From NCBI GenBank assembly GCA_018883715.1, contig JAHLFP010000028.1, positions 1 to 32,874 on the forward strand: a stretch of DNA of 32,874 nt, read 5' to 3'. The position numbers were made by a program, and so were the translations under genes. Below are positions 1 to 6,874 of the stretch, one piece after another. Origin of the DNA: Candidatus Allofournierella pullistercoris. Its GTDB lineage: Bacteria; Bacillota; Clostridia; Oscillospirales; Ruminococcaceae. The notes under the pieces are model-generated. The model was not told the origin of the DNA. It saw only the letters and a list, made by a program, of their open reading frames with translations, and ran no database searches. Position 1 is the first letter of the stretch, and the number at the start of each line of letters is the position of its first letter.

Positions 1-314
1 GCCGCCACATAGGGATGCATGACGCAATCGGTGGCATAGTGGCACAAAAAACCAAGGACATAACTGCGCTGGGTGGGGGTTCTTGCCCCCGCAATCAGGG
101 ATGCCAAAAAAGCGCCGGTGTTTTCCTGGTGTAGCCGCTGTCCCAATACAGGTAGGTTTTCCGTCCGTTTTGCTGCTGGTTTCCAAACCTGATAGCAGAA
201 CAGCGGGTCGGGGCCGTTTGCTCCTGCCCCAAAGGCCGCCGGGTCTTTGGGCTGGATGCCCGCGAACTCTGCGGCTTGCCGGGCGGTGCGAATATGAGTG
301 TAGCCTTCTGGCAT
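1..314 (-). CDS. Zinc-dependent phospholipase C family protein, N-terminal part (cut by window edge)
   Basis: This frame is open from an ATG at 314 to the window edge and has no stop, so only the first 104 residues are visible. The protein begins MPEGYTHIRTA and later has a Cys-His-Tyr-Ala-Thr-Asp...His-Pro-Tyr segment, which resembles the metal-binding helices (H...D...H) of the bacterial Zn-dependent phospholipase C family (PF00882 type). Members hydrolyse phospholipids or act as uncharacterised metal-dependent hydrolases; the substrate is not visible here. There is no obvious signal peptide. The start is supported by a strong AAAGGAGAT site at about 322-330, inside the end of the upstream MFS gene, and the two genes are only 3 nt apart, so they are probably translationally coupled. 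The family call rests on the N-terminus and one metal motif. Confidence 0.7.
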   Translation of the reverse strand, partial: MPEGYTHIRTARQAAEFAGIQPKDPAAFGAGANGPDPLFCYQVWKPAAKRTENLPVLGQRLHQENTGAFLASLIAGARTPTQRSYVLGFLCHYATDCVMHPYVA

Positions 315-317
315 GGG

Positions 318-1721
318 TCAATCTCCTTTGTTTGCCATGGCAACAGGGTTGCCTATGGGTTGTTTTGTCTGGCTGACACGGGGCAGTACCACCATGTACA
401 GCACCCCGCCCACCAAAAAGATAAGCAGAAGGCTCAAGATACCCCAGGGGGCGGCGGTGCTGTCAATCTGCTCCAGTTGCTGGGCGGTGGCGGTTGCTCT
501 GGTCAAACCCAGCTTTGCAAGCTGGATGTCCGCCGCAAGTCCACTGCTCCAGCCCACCAAAGCCGGGCCCATGATGGCGCTGAACTTGCCAAAAATATCA
601 TAAAATCCGAAAAATTCTCCACTGCGGTTTTTGTCCGGAATCATCTTGCCGAACATACTGCGGCTGAGTGCCTGGATGCCGCCCTGGCTGGTGGCAACCA
701 GGACCGCCATTACCCAGAACTGCCAAACTTCCTTTAAGAAGAAGGCGTACACCGTCACACCCATATAGATGCAGATGCCCACCGCCACCATGGCACGGGC
801 GCCAAACCGCTGGCTTGCCTTGATGTAAAGCAGGCAGAAGGGCAGTCCCAGCACCTGTACAAGCAGCAGGGCAAGGAGCATGCTGGTAGAATCCAGTCCC
901 AAGGTATCGCCGTAGCTGGTGGACATATGAATGATGGTGTTTACCCCATCAATATAAAAGAAATATGCAATCAAGTACACCAACATTTCCTTGTGGCGCA
1001 CAATTTCCCGCAAAGTGCTGCCAATCCCCTTCAATGCCTTGCCCACTGCACCGGGGGTGCGGGGCTGGTAACTGGTCTGGTGTACGTTGCGCAGCATGGG
1101 AATGCTGAACACAAACCACCATACAGCGGTAAGACCAAAGGCAAAACTAAGGCAGAACAGCATCTTATCCGAACCCAAAATCAGGTTCAAAATCAAAAAG
1201 GCAAGCAAGGGAATGGTGGACCCGCCGATATACCCCATGCCGTATCCCATGGTGGACACCTTATCCATCCGTTCCGGGGTGGTGACGTCGTTGAGGAAGC
1301 TGTCATAGTACAAATTTGCCGCCGCAAAACCGATGCTGGACAGCACGTACAATGCAAGCACGGCCATACCCACGGTTTGGGCAGCCTGCTGGGTGGTAAA
1401 ATCCAGCAGAGGTGTTACCGCAAGCCCTGCACAGGACAAAACGCCCACCAGCATAAAGGCGGTGAACAGCTTTTTGCGCATGCCCTGAAAATCGCCAAAC
1501 ACACCCAGCACCGGGGCCAGCAAGGCCACAATGCCCATGGCGGCACTGGTGGCATAGCCCCAGGTGCTCATGCCCAAAGCGGAATCCGCCATATAACCAG
1601 CCACCGTATTATAGAAGATAGGCAAAATAGTGGCTACCACCACCGAGTGGGCACTGTTAGCCCAGTCATACATCATCCAGCTTTTCTCCTGGGTGGTAAA
1701 TCCCCGTAGAAACCCCTTCAT
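318..1721 (-). CDS. MFS transporter, UMF1 / Atg22-like family
   Basis: A 467-residue integral membrane protein with about 12 hydrophobic segments. The N-terminal stretch EKSWMMYDWANSAHSVVV is the characteristic opening of the UMF1 family (MFS related to the yeast vacuolar effluxer Atg22), and a later SRSMFGKMIPDKNRSGEFFGFYD-type loop is also typical. Atg22 exports amino acids from the vacuole; the substrate of bacterial UMF1 proteins is mostly unknown, so no substrate is assigned. Length is normal for the family (about 420-470). The start at 1721 has an AGAGGTGA ribosome site 5 nt upstream. The gene is followed after 3 nt by the phospholipase C-like gene, suggesting a two-gene operon, and it has its own promoter at 1787-1815. 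Confidence 0.85.
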   Translation of the reverse strand: MKGFLRGFTTQEKSWMMYDWANSAHSVVVATILPIFYNTVAGYMADSALGMSTWGYATSAAMGIVALLAPVLGVFGDFQGMRKKLFTAFMLVGVLSCAGLAVTPLLDFTTQQAAQTVGMAVLALYVLSSIGFAAANLYYDSFLNDVTTPERMDKVSTMGYGMGYIGGSTIPLLAFLILNLILGSDKMLFCLSFAFGLTAVWWFVFSIPMLRNVHQTSYQPRTPGAVGKALKGIGSTLREIVRHKEMLVYLIAYFFYIDGVNTIIHMSTSYGDTLGLDSTSMLLALLLVQVLGLPFCLLYIKASQRFGARAMVAVGICIYMGVTVYAFFLKEVWQFWVMAVLVATSQGGIQALSRSMFGKMIPDKNRSGEFFGFYDIFGKFSAIMGPALVGWSSGLAADIQLAKLGLTRATATAQQLEQIDSTAAPWGILSLLLIFLVGGVLYMVVLPRVSQTKQPIGNPVAMANKGD

Positions 1722-1786
1722 TGCGTCACCTCTTTAGTTTTGATAAATTCTGAAACGGAAAATAGTTCCATTTTTTTAACCAGTCC

Positions 1787-1815
1787 AGTGTACCATGAAC
1801 TTTAGGAAAGCTCAA
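1787..1815 (-). promoter_or_regulatory. Sigma-A promoter of the UMF1 transporter operon
   Basis: On the minus strand TTGAGC (1810-1815) is followed by 17 nt and TACACT (1787-1792). A TG lies one base before the -10 box (extended -10). The predicted transcript starts near 1780, giving a leader of about 60 nt before the ATG at 1721. Confidence 0.65.
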
Positions 1816-1910
1816 TCAAATTTCTGTTAAAACTTCCTATTTCAGTGTGTTTTCAGAAAAACAGACAAATTTGTTCGGGTATTTTTTTCTTGCAGAACAA
1901 TGAGAGCAGA

Positions 1911-1941
1911 AAAAAACCAGCACAGACAGGCTGTACTGGTT
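1911..1941 (-). terminator. Intrinsic terminator of the ECF sigma operon, probably bidirectional
   Basis: The arms AACCAG-C-ACAG and CTGT-A-CTGGTT (1915-1941, one mismatch) are flanked by A's on the left and T's on the right, so transcripts on either strand would end in a U-run. It lies about 100 nt after the stop of the last gene of the leftward sigma cassette. Confidence 0.75.
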
Positions 1942-2043
1942 GTTTTTTTCTTTTGATGGAAAGCCTTTGGTTTGGGCGGAATGCTTGCTTTTCTGTCCCA
2001 TTCCATCCCCTTACATAGGGCTGGCTTTCCCATTTATAGGGTA

Positions 2044-3039
2044 TCACTGGGTGACGGCGCTCATTTGGGAAACCCCACGGTCTATCCCTTGCTGGTATCC
2101 TTCCTCCCAGCCTCTATTATGTCCAGTGTCATAGCCTTGTTGATAGCCATTCTCCGACCCTTGGTTAAATCCATCCTCTTGACCCATATCAAAGCCGGTA
2201 TCGTAGCCTTCCTGATAGCTATGCTCGGCACCTTCCTGGAAGCCTTGCGCCTTACCCTCTTCAAAGCCAGCTTCATAGCCGTCGTTGTAAATCTGGTCGT
2301 AGTAATCCACTGGCGTCTCCAGCTCTACACGCTCTGCCAAAAACTCCGGGCTTACGGTAAAATCAAACTCCTCCATAAAGGTAAAGCTGTATACCTGTCC
2401 CTGGGCATCTGCGGCCTTTACCCAAACCACATCCACCTGATTTTCATGAAGAAACTGTGCCATCTTCTGGGCCTTTGTGGCAAAGTCGGTGATGTCGGTT
2501 ACAGGTTCTGACAATTGTAGGCTTACATTTACAACGGGCTCTTTTGCCGTGCTTACCTGCCCCACCAGGTACATATAAGTGTCTCCCGTCCAGTCGGCCC
2601 AGACATGAAACTCTTTGATGGGCTGGTCTTGCACCAGAGGCACCAGCCGTTTTTCCTCCTGCTCTTGAAAGGCAAGCTGCTCTGCCTGTGTCTCAGGAGA
2701 AAAATAGGCCTGCCAATACTGGCCGGCTGCCCCCGCAAGGAGAGAGCCGCCAATCAAAACGGCGCAGATAAAGGCACTCAAGATGCTCACCCGCACCTTT
2801 TCGTGGCTGTATTTATGACCGTACCAAAGTATTTCCGCTCCCAGCACCACCAGCAAAAGGGGGGCAAATTGTGCCACAAGCAGCAGGTTAAAGCTGGGCA
2901 CAATGGCGTGCAGAAAAAGGACAGCGCCTGTTGCAATCAGGGCGCATCCCAGCGTCCACCAGCCCACCCACCGGGGCTTTTGCTGTACCGGGGGCTTTTT
3001 CTCCGGTGTTTGTATCTGGTTCACGGAAGTCTCCTGCAT
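2044..3039 (-). CDS. Membrane protein with C-terminal glycine-every-fourth-residue (GX3) tail
   Basis: 331 residues; the fourth gene of the sigma cassette. Visible parts are a proline/glutamine-rich N-terminus (1-22), hydrophobic segments at about 25-47, 52-73 and 87-106, a soluble region (110-245) and a tail from 254 to 322. In the tail every fourth residue is Gly (17 of 18 positions; the exception is Ser274), with Tyr/Phe/Trp and Glu/Gln/Asp filling the rest. Tails of this kind (compare the deca-GX3 motif of eukaryotic Yae1/Lto1) form glycine-striped helices used for packing or adaptor binding. No enzymatic motif is seen. The gene starts 3 nt after the TM2-like gene, with an AAGGGGGGAAC ribosome site overlapping that gene's end. 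Function is unknown; it is likely an envelope effector or sensor tied to the neighbouring sigma factor. Confidence 0.8.
   Translation of the reverse strand: MQETSVNQIQTPEKKPPVQQKPRWVGWWTLGCALIATGAVLFLHAIVPSFNLLLVAQFAPLLLVVLGAEILWYGHKYSHEKVRVSILSAFICAVLIGGSLLAGAAGQYWQAYFSPETQAEQLAFQEQEEKRLVPLVQDQPIKEFHVWADWTGDTYMYLVGQVSTAKEPVVNVSLQLSEPVTDITDFATKAQKMAQFLHENQVDVVWVKAADAQGQVYSFTFMEEFDFTVSPEFLAERVELETPVDYYDQIYNDGYEAGFEEGKAQGFQEGAEHSYQEGYDTGFDMGQEDGFNQGSENGYQQGYDTGHNRGWEEGYQQGIDRGVSQMSAVTQ
2074..2280 (-). repeat. Coding tandem repeat of 12-nt units (GX3 tail)
   Basis: Codons 254-322 of the preceding gene encode an uninterrupted Gly-X-X-X register. At DNA level this is a degenerate 12-nt periodicity with a conserved glycine codon (complement tcc/acc/gcc on the plus strand). 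The units differ in sequence, so it looks like protein-level selection and not recent slippage. Confidence 0.85.
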
Positions 3040-3042
3040 GGC

Positions 3043-3597
3043 TTAGTTCCCCCCTTCTTGTTCCTCGTCCCAGCTGGGCAGGGCAGGTACATCCTGCACG
3101 GGCTTGCGAACCATTCTCCAGCCCAGATAAATCAGTCCCAATGCCACCGCAACCTGGGGCACACTGTCCATCAGGGTGTGGAACATGCTGGCCCACGGAT
3201 TGTCATAGCCCAGATAATCCCGCAAGTACCAGACAAACCGCATAATCACGGTGTTGTACATGCTGTAGACACCAAGGCCCACAAAAACCCAGCCCACAAT
3301 TTTGTAGCTGTTGCGGCTCAGCTTTTGCCAAGGTTGGGCTTTGTCCAAACCAAAGGGAACCACATCCTCCGGATGCTCGCCCGCTTTCATCTTTGCCCGC
3401 AGGTCCAGGGCATCAAAAAAGCTGTACATATAAATCACCGGAACCAGCGCAATGCAGACCGGAACCAGCTCCGCCGCCACCACCGAGGCGGCAAAGAGCA
3501 GCGCCACACTAAACCCTCGTTTCATATATCCCTGGTACATCTGACCTGCGCCGGGCACAAAGGCAAAGCACAGAGCTAAAAATCCATTCTTCAACAT
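3043..3597 (-). CDS. TM2-like integral membrane protein of the sigma cassette
   Basis: 184 residues from the ATG at 3597. A GTG at 3606 overlaps the previous stop but sits directly on the AAAGGAG ribosome site, whereas the ATG at 3597 is 8 nt downstream of it and is the better start. The N-terminus (GFLALCFAFVPGAGQMYQGY then Met-Lys-Arg-Gly) matches the Pro-Gly-x-Gly-Gln-x-Tyr-x-Gly signature of TM2-type helical hairpins. Further hydrophobic segments lie at about residues 28-60, 100-122 and 144-165. The tail is acidic. No catalytic residues are seen. The gene lies between anti-sigma and GX3 genes with almost no spacing, so it probably belongs to the same membrane stress or signalling unit. 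The TM2 assignment is by motif only. Confidence 0.75.
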   Translation of the reverse strand: MLKNGFLALCFAFVPGAGQMYQGYMKRGFSVALLFAASVVAAELVPVCIALVPVIYMYSFFDALDLRAKMKAGEHPEDVVPFGLDKAQPWQKLSRNSYKIVGWVFVGLGVYSMYNTVIMRFVWYLRDYLGYDNPWASMFHTLMDSVPQVAVALGLIYLGWRMVRKPVQDVPALPSWDEEQEGGN

Positions 3598-3602
3598 ATC
3601 AA

Positions 3603-4109
3603 TCACTCCTTTTCGTTGGTGGGACCCTGCTGTAGTTGCTCCAGCTGGTAGGGTCGGTTATCCGGCTGTAGTCGTTCTTTTTGTCGTTCATATTCCCACT
3701 TTTGCAACATCTGGCTTAAGGTGGGTCGCTGAGGCTCAGGCTGTTCCTGGGATTGGGCCGTGGCAGAGGGGGTATAATCCCGCTCCACCATCTGTCCCAT
3801 CTGCTGGAACACACCGGTGTACCACAGCGTACCTGCCACCGCCACCGATGCCGCCACCATGCCCCAGCGTTTCAGCTCGGTGCGCAGGTTTCGCACCCGC
3901 ACCTGCCGCATCACCGGAAGGGTCATATCCTGGGGTGGCTCCATCAAGGGGGACTGGCACAACAGTTCGGTGTAGGTCTGCATACACTGGTTGCAAAAAC
4001 CCAGGTGTTCCGCCACTTCCAGCCGGCCCAGTTCGTCCAGTGTTCCATCCATCAGCCCCTGCATCGCCTGGGGGGTGAGGTGTCCATCTGGGTAGAATAA
4101 ATCCATCAT
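3603..4109 (-). CDS. Anti-sigma factor with zinc-binding HX3CX2C motif
   Basis: 168 residues. The cytosolic N-terminal domain carries His35-x3-Cys39-x2-Cys42, the hallmark of ZAS/zf-HC2 anti-sigma domains that hold ECF sigma factors inactive. One membrane segment follows at about 83-101, then an extracytoplasmic region rich in Gln, Glu and Pro. The start ATG overlaps the sigma factor stop (ATGA) and has AAAGGAG 9 nt upstream, so sigma and anti-sigma are translationally coupled, which keeps their amounts matched. Family knowledge predicts that an external signal releases the sigma factor; the two membrane proteins encoded downstream are natural candidates for sensing or as targets. Confidence 0.85.
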   Translation of the reverse strand: MMDLFYPDGHLTPQAMQGLMDGTLDELGRLEVAEHLGFCNQCMQTYTELLCQSPLMEPPQDMTLPVMRQVRVRNLRTELKRWGMVAASVAVAGTLWYTGVFQQMGQMVERDYTPSATAQSQEQPEPQRPTLSQMLQKWEYERQKERLQPDNRPYQLEQLQQGPTNEKE

Positions 4110-4633
4110 CCTATGCCACTCCTTTCCCTGATTTGTTGTTGTAGCATCTGTTTTGCCCGGTACAACTGAGTATGTACCGTCTTGGGCGGTCGGCCCAGTT
4201 TGGTGGCGATTTCATCCACCGTGTTCTGTTGCAAAAAATACATTTGACATACCTGTAAATATGGCTCTCGTAAATCGTTCACCATATTGCAAATTGCCTC
4301 TGCTTCGCTCTGGCTCACCGCCAAATCCTCCGGCCCGGGCTGATAACTGCCCAGCTGGGCGGTGCTGGTTTGGGGCATCGCGTCCTCTCCCGGTGTGCTC
4401 ACCCGCCTGCGCCAGGCGCTTTTCAGATAATCCTTGGATTTGTTGATGGCAATCCGGCTAAGCCAGGGGCCATAGTGCTCGGGGGGACACCGATCAATGT
4501 GCAGATAGGCAGACAGGAATGTTTCCTGCGCCAGGTCCTCTGCCTGCGCCTGATTTTGCACCATCTGGTAGCATACCGTGTAAATCATACGCTGGTACTG
4601 CTCCACCAGTTTGCTAAATTGTGCATCAGTCAT
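4106..4633 (-). CDS. ECF-type RNA polymerase sigma factor (sigma-70 family)
   Basis: 175 residues with only regions 2 and 4. Region 2 covers about 8-75 (AEDLAQETFLSAYLH and the WLSRIAINKSKDYLKS stretch). Region 4 covers about 118-168, with the helix-turn-helix NTVDEIATKLGRPPKTVHTQ. Length and layout fit extracytoplasmic-function sigma factors. It heads a four-gene leftward operon (sigma, anti-sigma, TM2-like, GX3 protein) whose genes overlap or nearly touch. The start has a near-perfect AAAGGAGGTGA ribosome site. The sigma factor redirects RNA polymerase to its own regulon; its own promoter is a likely member (see the weak candidate at 4665-4688). The regulon and signal cannot be read from this window. 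Confidence 0.9.
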   Translation of the reverse strand: MTDAQFSKLVEQYQRMIYTVCYQMVQNQAQAEDLAQETFLSAYLHIDRCPPEHYGPWLSRIAINKSKDYLKSAWRRRVSTPGEDAMPQTSTAQLGSYQPGPEDLAVSQSEAEAICNMVNDLREPYLQVCQMYFLQQNTVDEIATKLGRPPKTVHTQLYRAKQMLQQQIRERSGIG

Positions 4634-4664
4634 TGGGTGTCACCTCCTTTGCTCTTCTCCCATG

Positions 4665-4688
4665 AAACGAAGGGAGGGGGAAGGTTTC
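4665..4688 (-). promoter_or_regulatory. Possible ECF-dependent autoregulatory promoter
   Basis: On the minus strand GAAAC (4684-4688), followed by CTTCC, resembles an ECF -35 box. CGTTT (4665-4669) resembles an ECF -10 box. The spacer is 14 nt, about two shorter than the usual 16 between these cores, so the call is weak. No clear sigma-A promoter was seen in this gap. Confidence 0.3.
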
Positions 4689-4718
4689 TTCAAATTCCGC
4701 AAAAAAATTTTTCCGGTC

Positions 4719-4770
4719 AGCAAAAAACCGCATTCCCCCGGCTATACTGCCGGAAAAACACGGTTTTGCT
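4719..4770 (-). terminator. Intrinsic terminator downstream of exonuclease III
   Basis: Nested hairpin: outer arms AGCAAAACCG / CGGTTTTTTGCT and inner arms CCGGC / GCCGG, just after the stop codon at 4773. The right arm carries the U-run on the minus strand. Confidence 0.7.
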
Positions 4771-4772
4771 TG

Positions 4773-5534
4773 TTACAGCTCCAGCACAAGCCCCACCGGA
4801 CAGTGGTCACTGCCCTGGATGGCGGGATAGATGACGCTGTCCTTTACCTTGTCCATCAGCCGCTGGGACACCACAAAATAGTCAATGCGCCACCCCGTAT
4901 TGTTTTTGCGGGCATTGAAGCGATAACTCCACCAGGTGTATGCGTCGGTCACGTCCGGGTAGAGCGTACGGAAGGTATCGCAAAAACCGCTGTCCAAAAG
5001 CTGGCTGAACTTGTCCCGCTCCTGGTCGGAAAAACCTGCATTGCCCCGGTTGGTTTTTGGGTTTTTTAAGTCAACCTCGTTGTGTGCGACATTAAGGTCT
5101 CCACAGTACACCACAGGCTTCTTTGCATCCAGCTCCAGCAGGTAGGCCCGCAAATCGTCCTCCCACTCCATCCGGTAGTCAATCCGGGCAAGGCCGTTCT
5201 GGGCGTTGGGGGTGTACACATTCACAAGATAGAAATCCGGATATTCCAGGGTAATGGCCCGTCCCTCGTGGCTGTGTTCCTCCTTGCCGATGCCATACTG
5301 TACGCTCAAAGGCTGATTGCGGCAGTAGCAAGCAGTACCGGAGTAGCCTTTTTTCTCGGCGCTGTAAAAATATTCGGTGTAGCCATCGGGGGCAAAATCC
5401 GCCTGCCCCGGCTGGCATTTTGTTTCCTGTATGCTGAAAATATCCGCATCCATCTGGGCAAACACCTCTGCAAAGCCTTTGGTGAGTGCGGCACGCAGTC
5501 CGTTTACATTCCAGCTTATCAATTTAAGTTCCAT
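4773..5534 (-). CDS. xth: Exodeoxyribonuclease III (AP endonuclease, ExoA/Xth type)
   Basis: 253 residues, normal for the bacterial ExoA branch. It cleaves DNA at abasic sites and removes 3' blocking groups in base excision repair, in the cytosol with Mg2+. Visible motifs of the endonuclease/exonuclease/phosphatase fold are WNVNGLRA (Asn10), IQETKC (metal-binding Glu37), the central YCGDLNVAHNEVDLKNP (catalytic Asp and Asn), the TWWSYR stretch and the C-terminal GSDHCPVGLVL (Asp-His pair). The start has AAAGGAGTA 8 nt upstream, and a strong promoter at 5577-5605 makes it a single-gene unit ending at the 4719-4770 terminator. Confidence 0.95.
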   Translation of the reverse strand: MELKLISWNVNGLRAALTKGFAEVFAQMDADIFSIQETKCQPGQADFAPDGYTEYFYSAEKKGYSGTACYCRNQPLSVQYGIGKEEHSHEGRAITLEYPDFYLVNVYTPNAQNGLARIDYRMEWEDDLRAYLLELDAKKPVVYCGDLNVAHNEVDLKNPKTNRGNAGFSDQERDKFSQLLDSGFCDTFRTLYPDVTDAYTWWSYRFNARKNNTGWRIDYFVVSQRLMDKVKDSVIYPAIQGSDHCPVGLVLEL

Positions 5535-5576
5535 GGAAGATACTCCTTTATATATTAAAAAATAAGAGTTACTCCG

Positions 5577-5605
5577 ATTATAGCCCCTTTTTCATGCCGC
5601 CGCAA
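5577..5605 (-). promoter_or_regulatory. Sigma-A promoter of xth
   Basis: On the minus strand TTGCGG (5600-5605), 17 nt, TATAAT (5577-5582, perfect -10). The transcript should start near 5570, leaving a 35-nt leader. Confidence 0.85.
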
Positions 5606-5906
5606 GATGCTGGGATTCGGCTTTGTGCCGCCAAGGGCTTGTGTCCAGCGGATGGTGTCCAGCTTGTGGCTTTCCTCCTCCAAGCCTTGCCCGCAAAAGC
5701 AGGGATTTTACAGGAATCCAAAACCGGGCCAAGGCAAGGCCAGTTTAAACATCCTGTCCACCAAAGAGGAATTGCGCCGTCCTGCCCCCTGCAAGGTTTT
5801 TCGCTGGCGGCCCGGCATTCAGCCTCTTCTTTATCGCAAGTATACCCTCTATTCCCTACCTCCGGAATGGGCTTTTGTGGGATTTACCAAAATTTCGCCC
5901 AGCTTA

Positions 5907-5934
5907 TTGACGGTATGCACAAATTTTTTATAAT
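5907..5934 (+). promoter_or_regulatory. Orphan plus-strand sigma-A promoter
   Basis: TTGACG (5907-5912), 16 nt, TATAAT (5929-5934) in an AT-rich context. No credible open reading frame lies downstream before the terminator at 6057-6096. The transcript would start near 5941. Confidence 0.6.
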
Positions 5935-5940
5935 GAAATT

Positions 5941-6096
5941 GTTGCTTTATTCTGTGAAAGCAACTTCCTTGATTTTGTTGCATTGCCGCACAAAATTCTG
6001 TGGGGATGTGTTGCACCGGCGCTTTTGCGGCACATCCTCCCCCTTTTTTCAAAACAAAAGGCTGAGTGAATCACTTCACTCAGCCTTTTTATTTTT
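5941..6096 (+). ncRNA. Candidate small RNA between xth and the lysine transporter
   Basis: Starting at the predicted start site, the sequence forms GTTGCTTT-N8-AAAGCAAC (5941-5964). It then forms a second hairpin with GGATGTG and CACATCC arms (about 6004-6036) and ends in a strong terminator (6057-6096). It totals about 155 nt. No family was recognised (no 6S, SRP or tmRNA signature noted). The remainder of the gap (5606-5906) shows nothing identifiable. Inference only: promoter plus two hairpins plus terminator without a gene. Confidence 0.4.
6057..6096. terminator. Strong bidirectional intrinsic terminator
   Basis: Perfect 14-bp stem (6057-6070 with 6075-6088, loop TCAC) with T-runs on both strands. 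It ends the leftward ABC transporter operon 20 nt after its stop and any rightward transcript from 5941. Confidence 0.9.
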
Positions 6097-6108
6097 ACAT
6101 ATTCAACC

Positions 6109-6855
6109 TTACCCGTTGCGGTAGCGGGCCAAAAACTCCTGGGTGCGCTGGTTTTGGGGTGTTTCAAAAATCTGGCTGGGGGTGCCTTCCTCGCAGATAA
6201 GGCCATCCGCCATAAACACCACATGGTTGCTCACGTCACGGGCAAAGGCCATTTCGTGGGTGACCAGAATCATGGTCATGCCCTCCTTGGCCAAATCCCG
6301 CATGACCGCCAGCACCTCACCCACCATTTCCGGGTCAAGGGCGCTGGTGGGCTCGTCAAACAGCAGTACCTCCGGTTGCATGGCAAGGGCACGGGCAATG
6401 GCCACCCGCTGCTGCTGTCCACCGGAAAGCTGTTTCGGCTTTGCGTTTTGATACTGGGCCATGCCCACCTTTTCCAGATAGGTGAGTGCCACCTGCTTTG
6501 CCTGCTCTGCCGGGCGTTTCAGCACCTTTTGCTGGCCCACCATGCAGTTTTGCAGGACAGTCATGTTGCTGAACAGATTAAAGGACTGGAACACCATGCC
6601 CACCTTGGTGCGGTAGGCGGGGATGTTATCCCCTTCCTGCAAAACCTTGCCGTGGAAGGCAATCTCGCCCCCGGTGGGGGTTTCCAGCAGGTTGAGGCAC
6701 CGAAGCAGGGTGGACTTGCCACTGCCAGAGGGGCCGATGATGGTGGTCACATCCCCCTGGTTCACGGTAAAGTTAATATCCTTCAGGATGGTGCGCTGGC
6801 CGAACCTCTTGCTCAGATGCCGCACCTGTACAATGGGTGTTGCCTGGTTGCTCAT
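6109..6855 (-). CDS. Amino-acid ABC transporter ATP-binding protein, predicted lysine importer
   Basis: 248 residues from the ATG at 6855, which has AAAGGGGAGT upstream; a longer in-frame start at 6909 lies inside the permease gene and is unlikely. ABC motifs are complete: Walker [11 protein letters not shown]-loop VFQSFNLF, signature [15 protein letters not shown], Walker [14 protein letters not shown] and switch histidine in LVTHEM. It belongs to the polar amino acid uptake group (GlnQ/ArtP/HisP type). It energises the fused binding protein-permease encoded 19 nt upstream; together they form one importer. The operon leader is a lysine riboswitch, so lysine (or a close basic analogue) is the predicted substrate. 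The operon ends at the 6057-6096 terminator. Confidence 0.92.
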   Translation of the reverse strand: MSNQATPIVQVRHLSKRFGQRTILKDINFTVNQGDVTTIIGPSGSGKSTLLRCLNLLETPTGGEIAFHGKVLQEGDNIPAYRTKVGMVFQSFNLFSNMTVLQNCMVGQQKVLKRPAEQAKQVALTYLEKVGMAQYQNAKPKQLSGGQQQRVAIARALAMQPEVLLFDEPTSALDPEMVGEVLAVMRDLAKEGMTMILVTHEMAFARDVSNHVVFMADGLICEEGTPSQIFETPQNQRTQEFLARYRNG

Positions 6856-6874
6856 ACGATACACTCCCCTTTCC

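Noticed and set aside
5594-6124. Plus-strand frame of 176 codons between xth and the ATPase gene
   Set aside because: No ribosome site, no protein-like pattern, and it runs through the xth promoter and a strong terminator.
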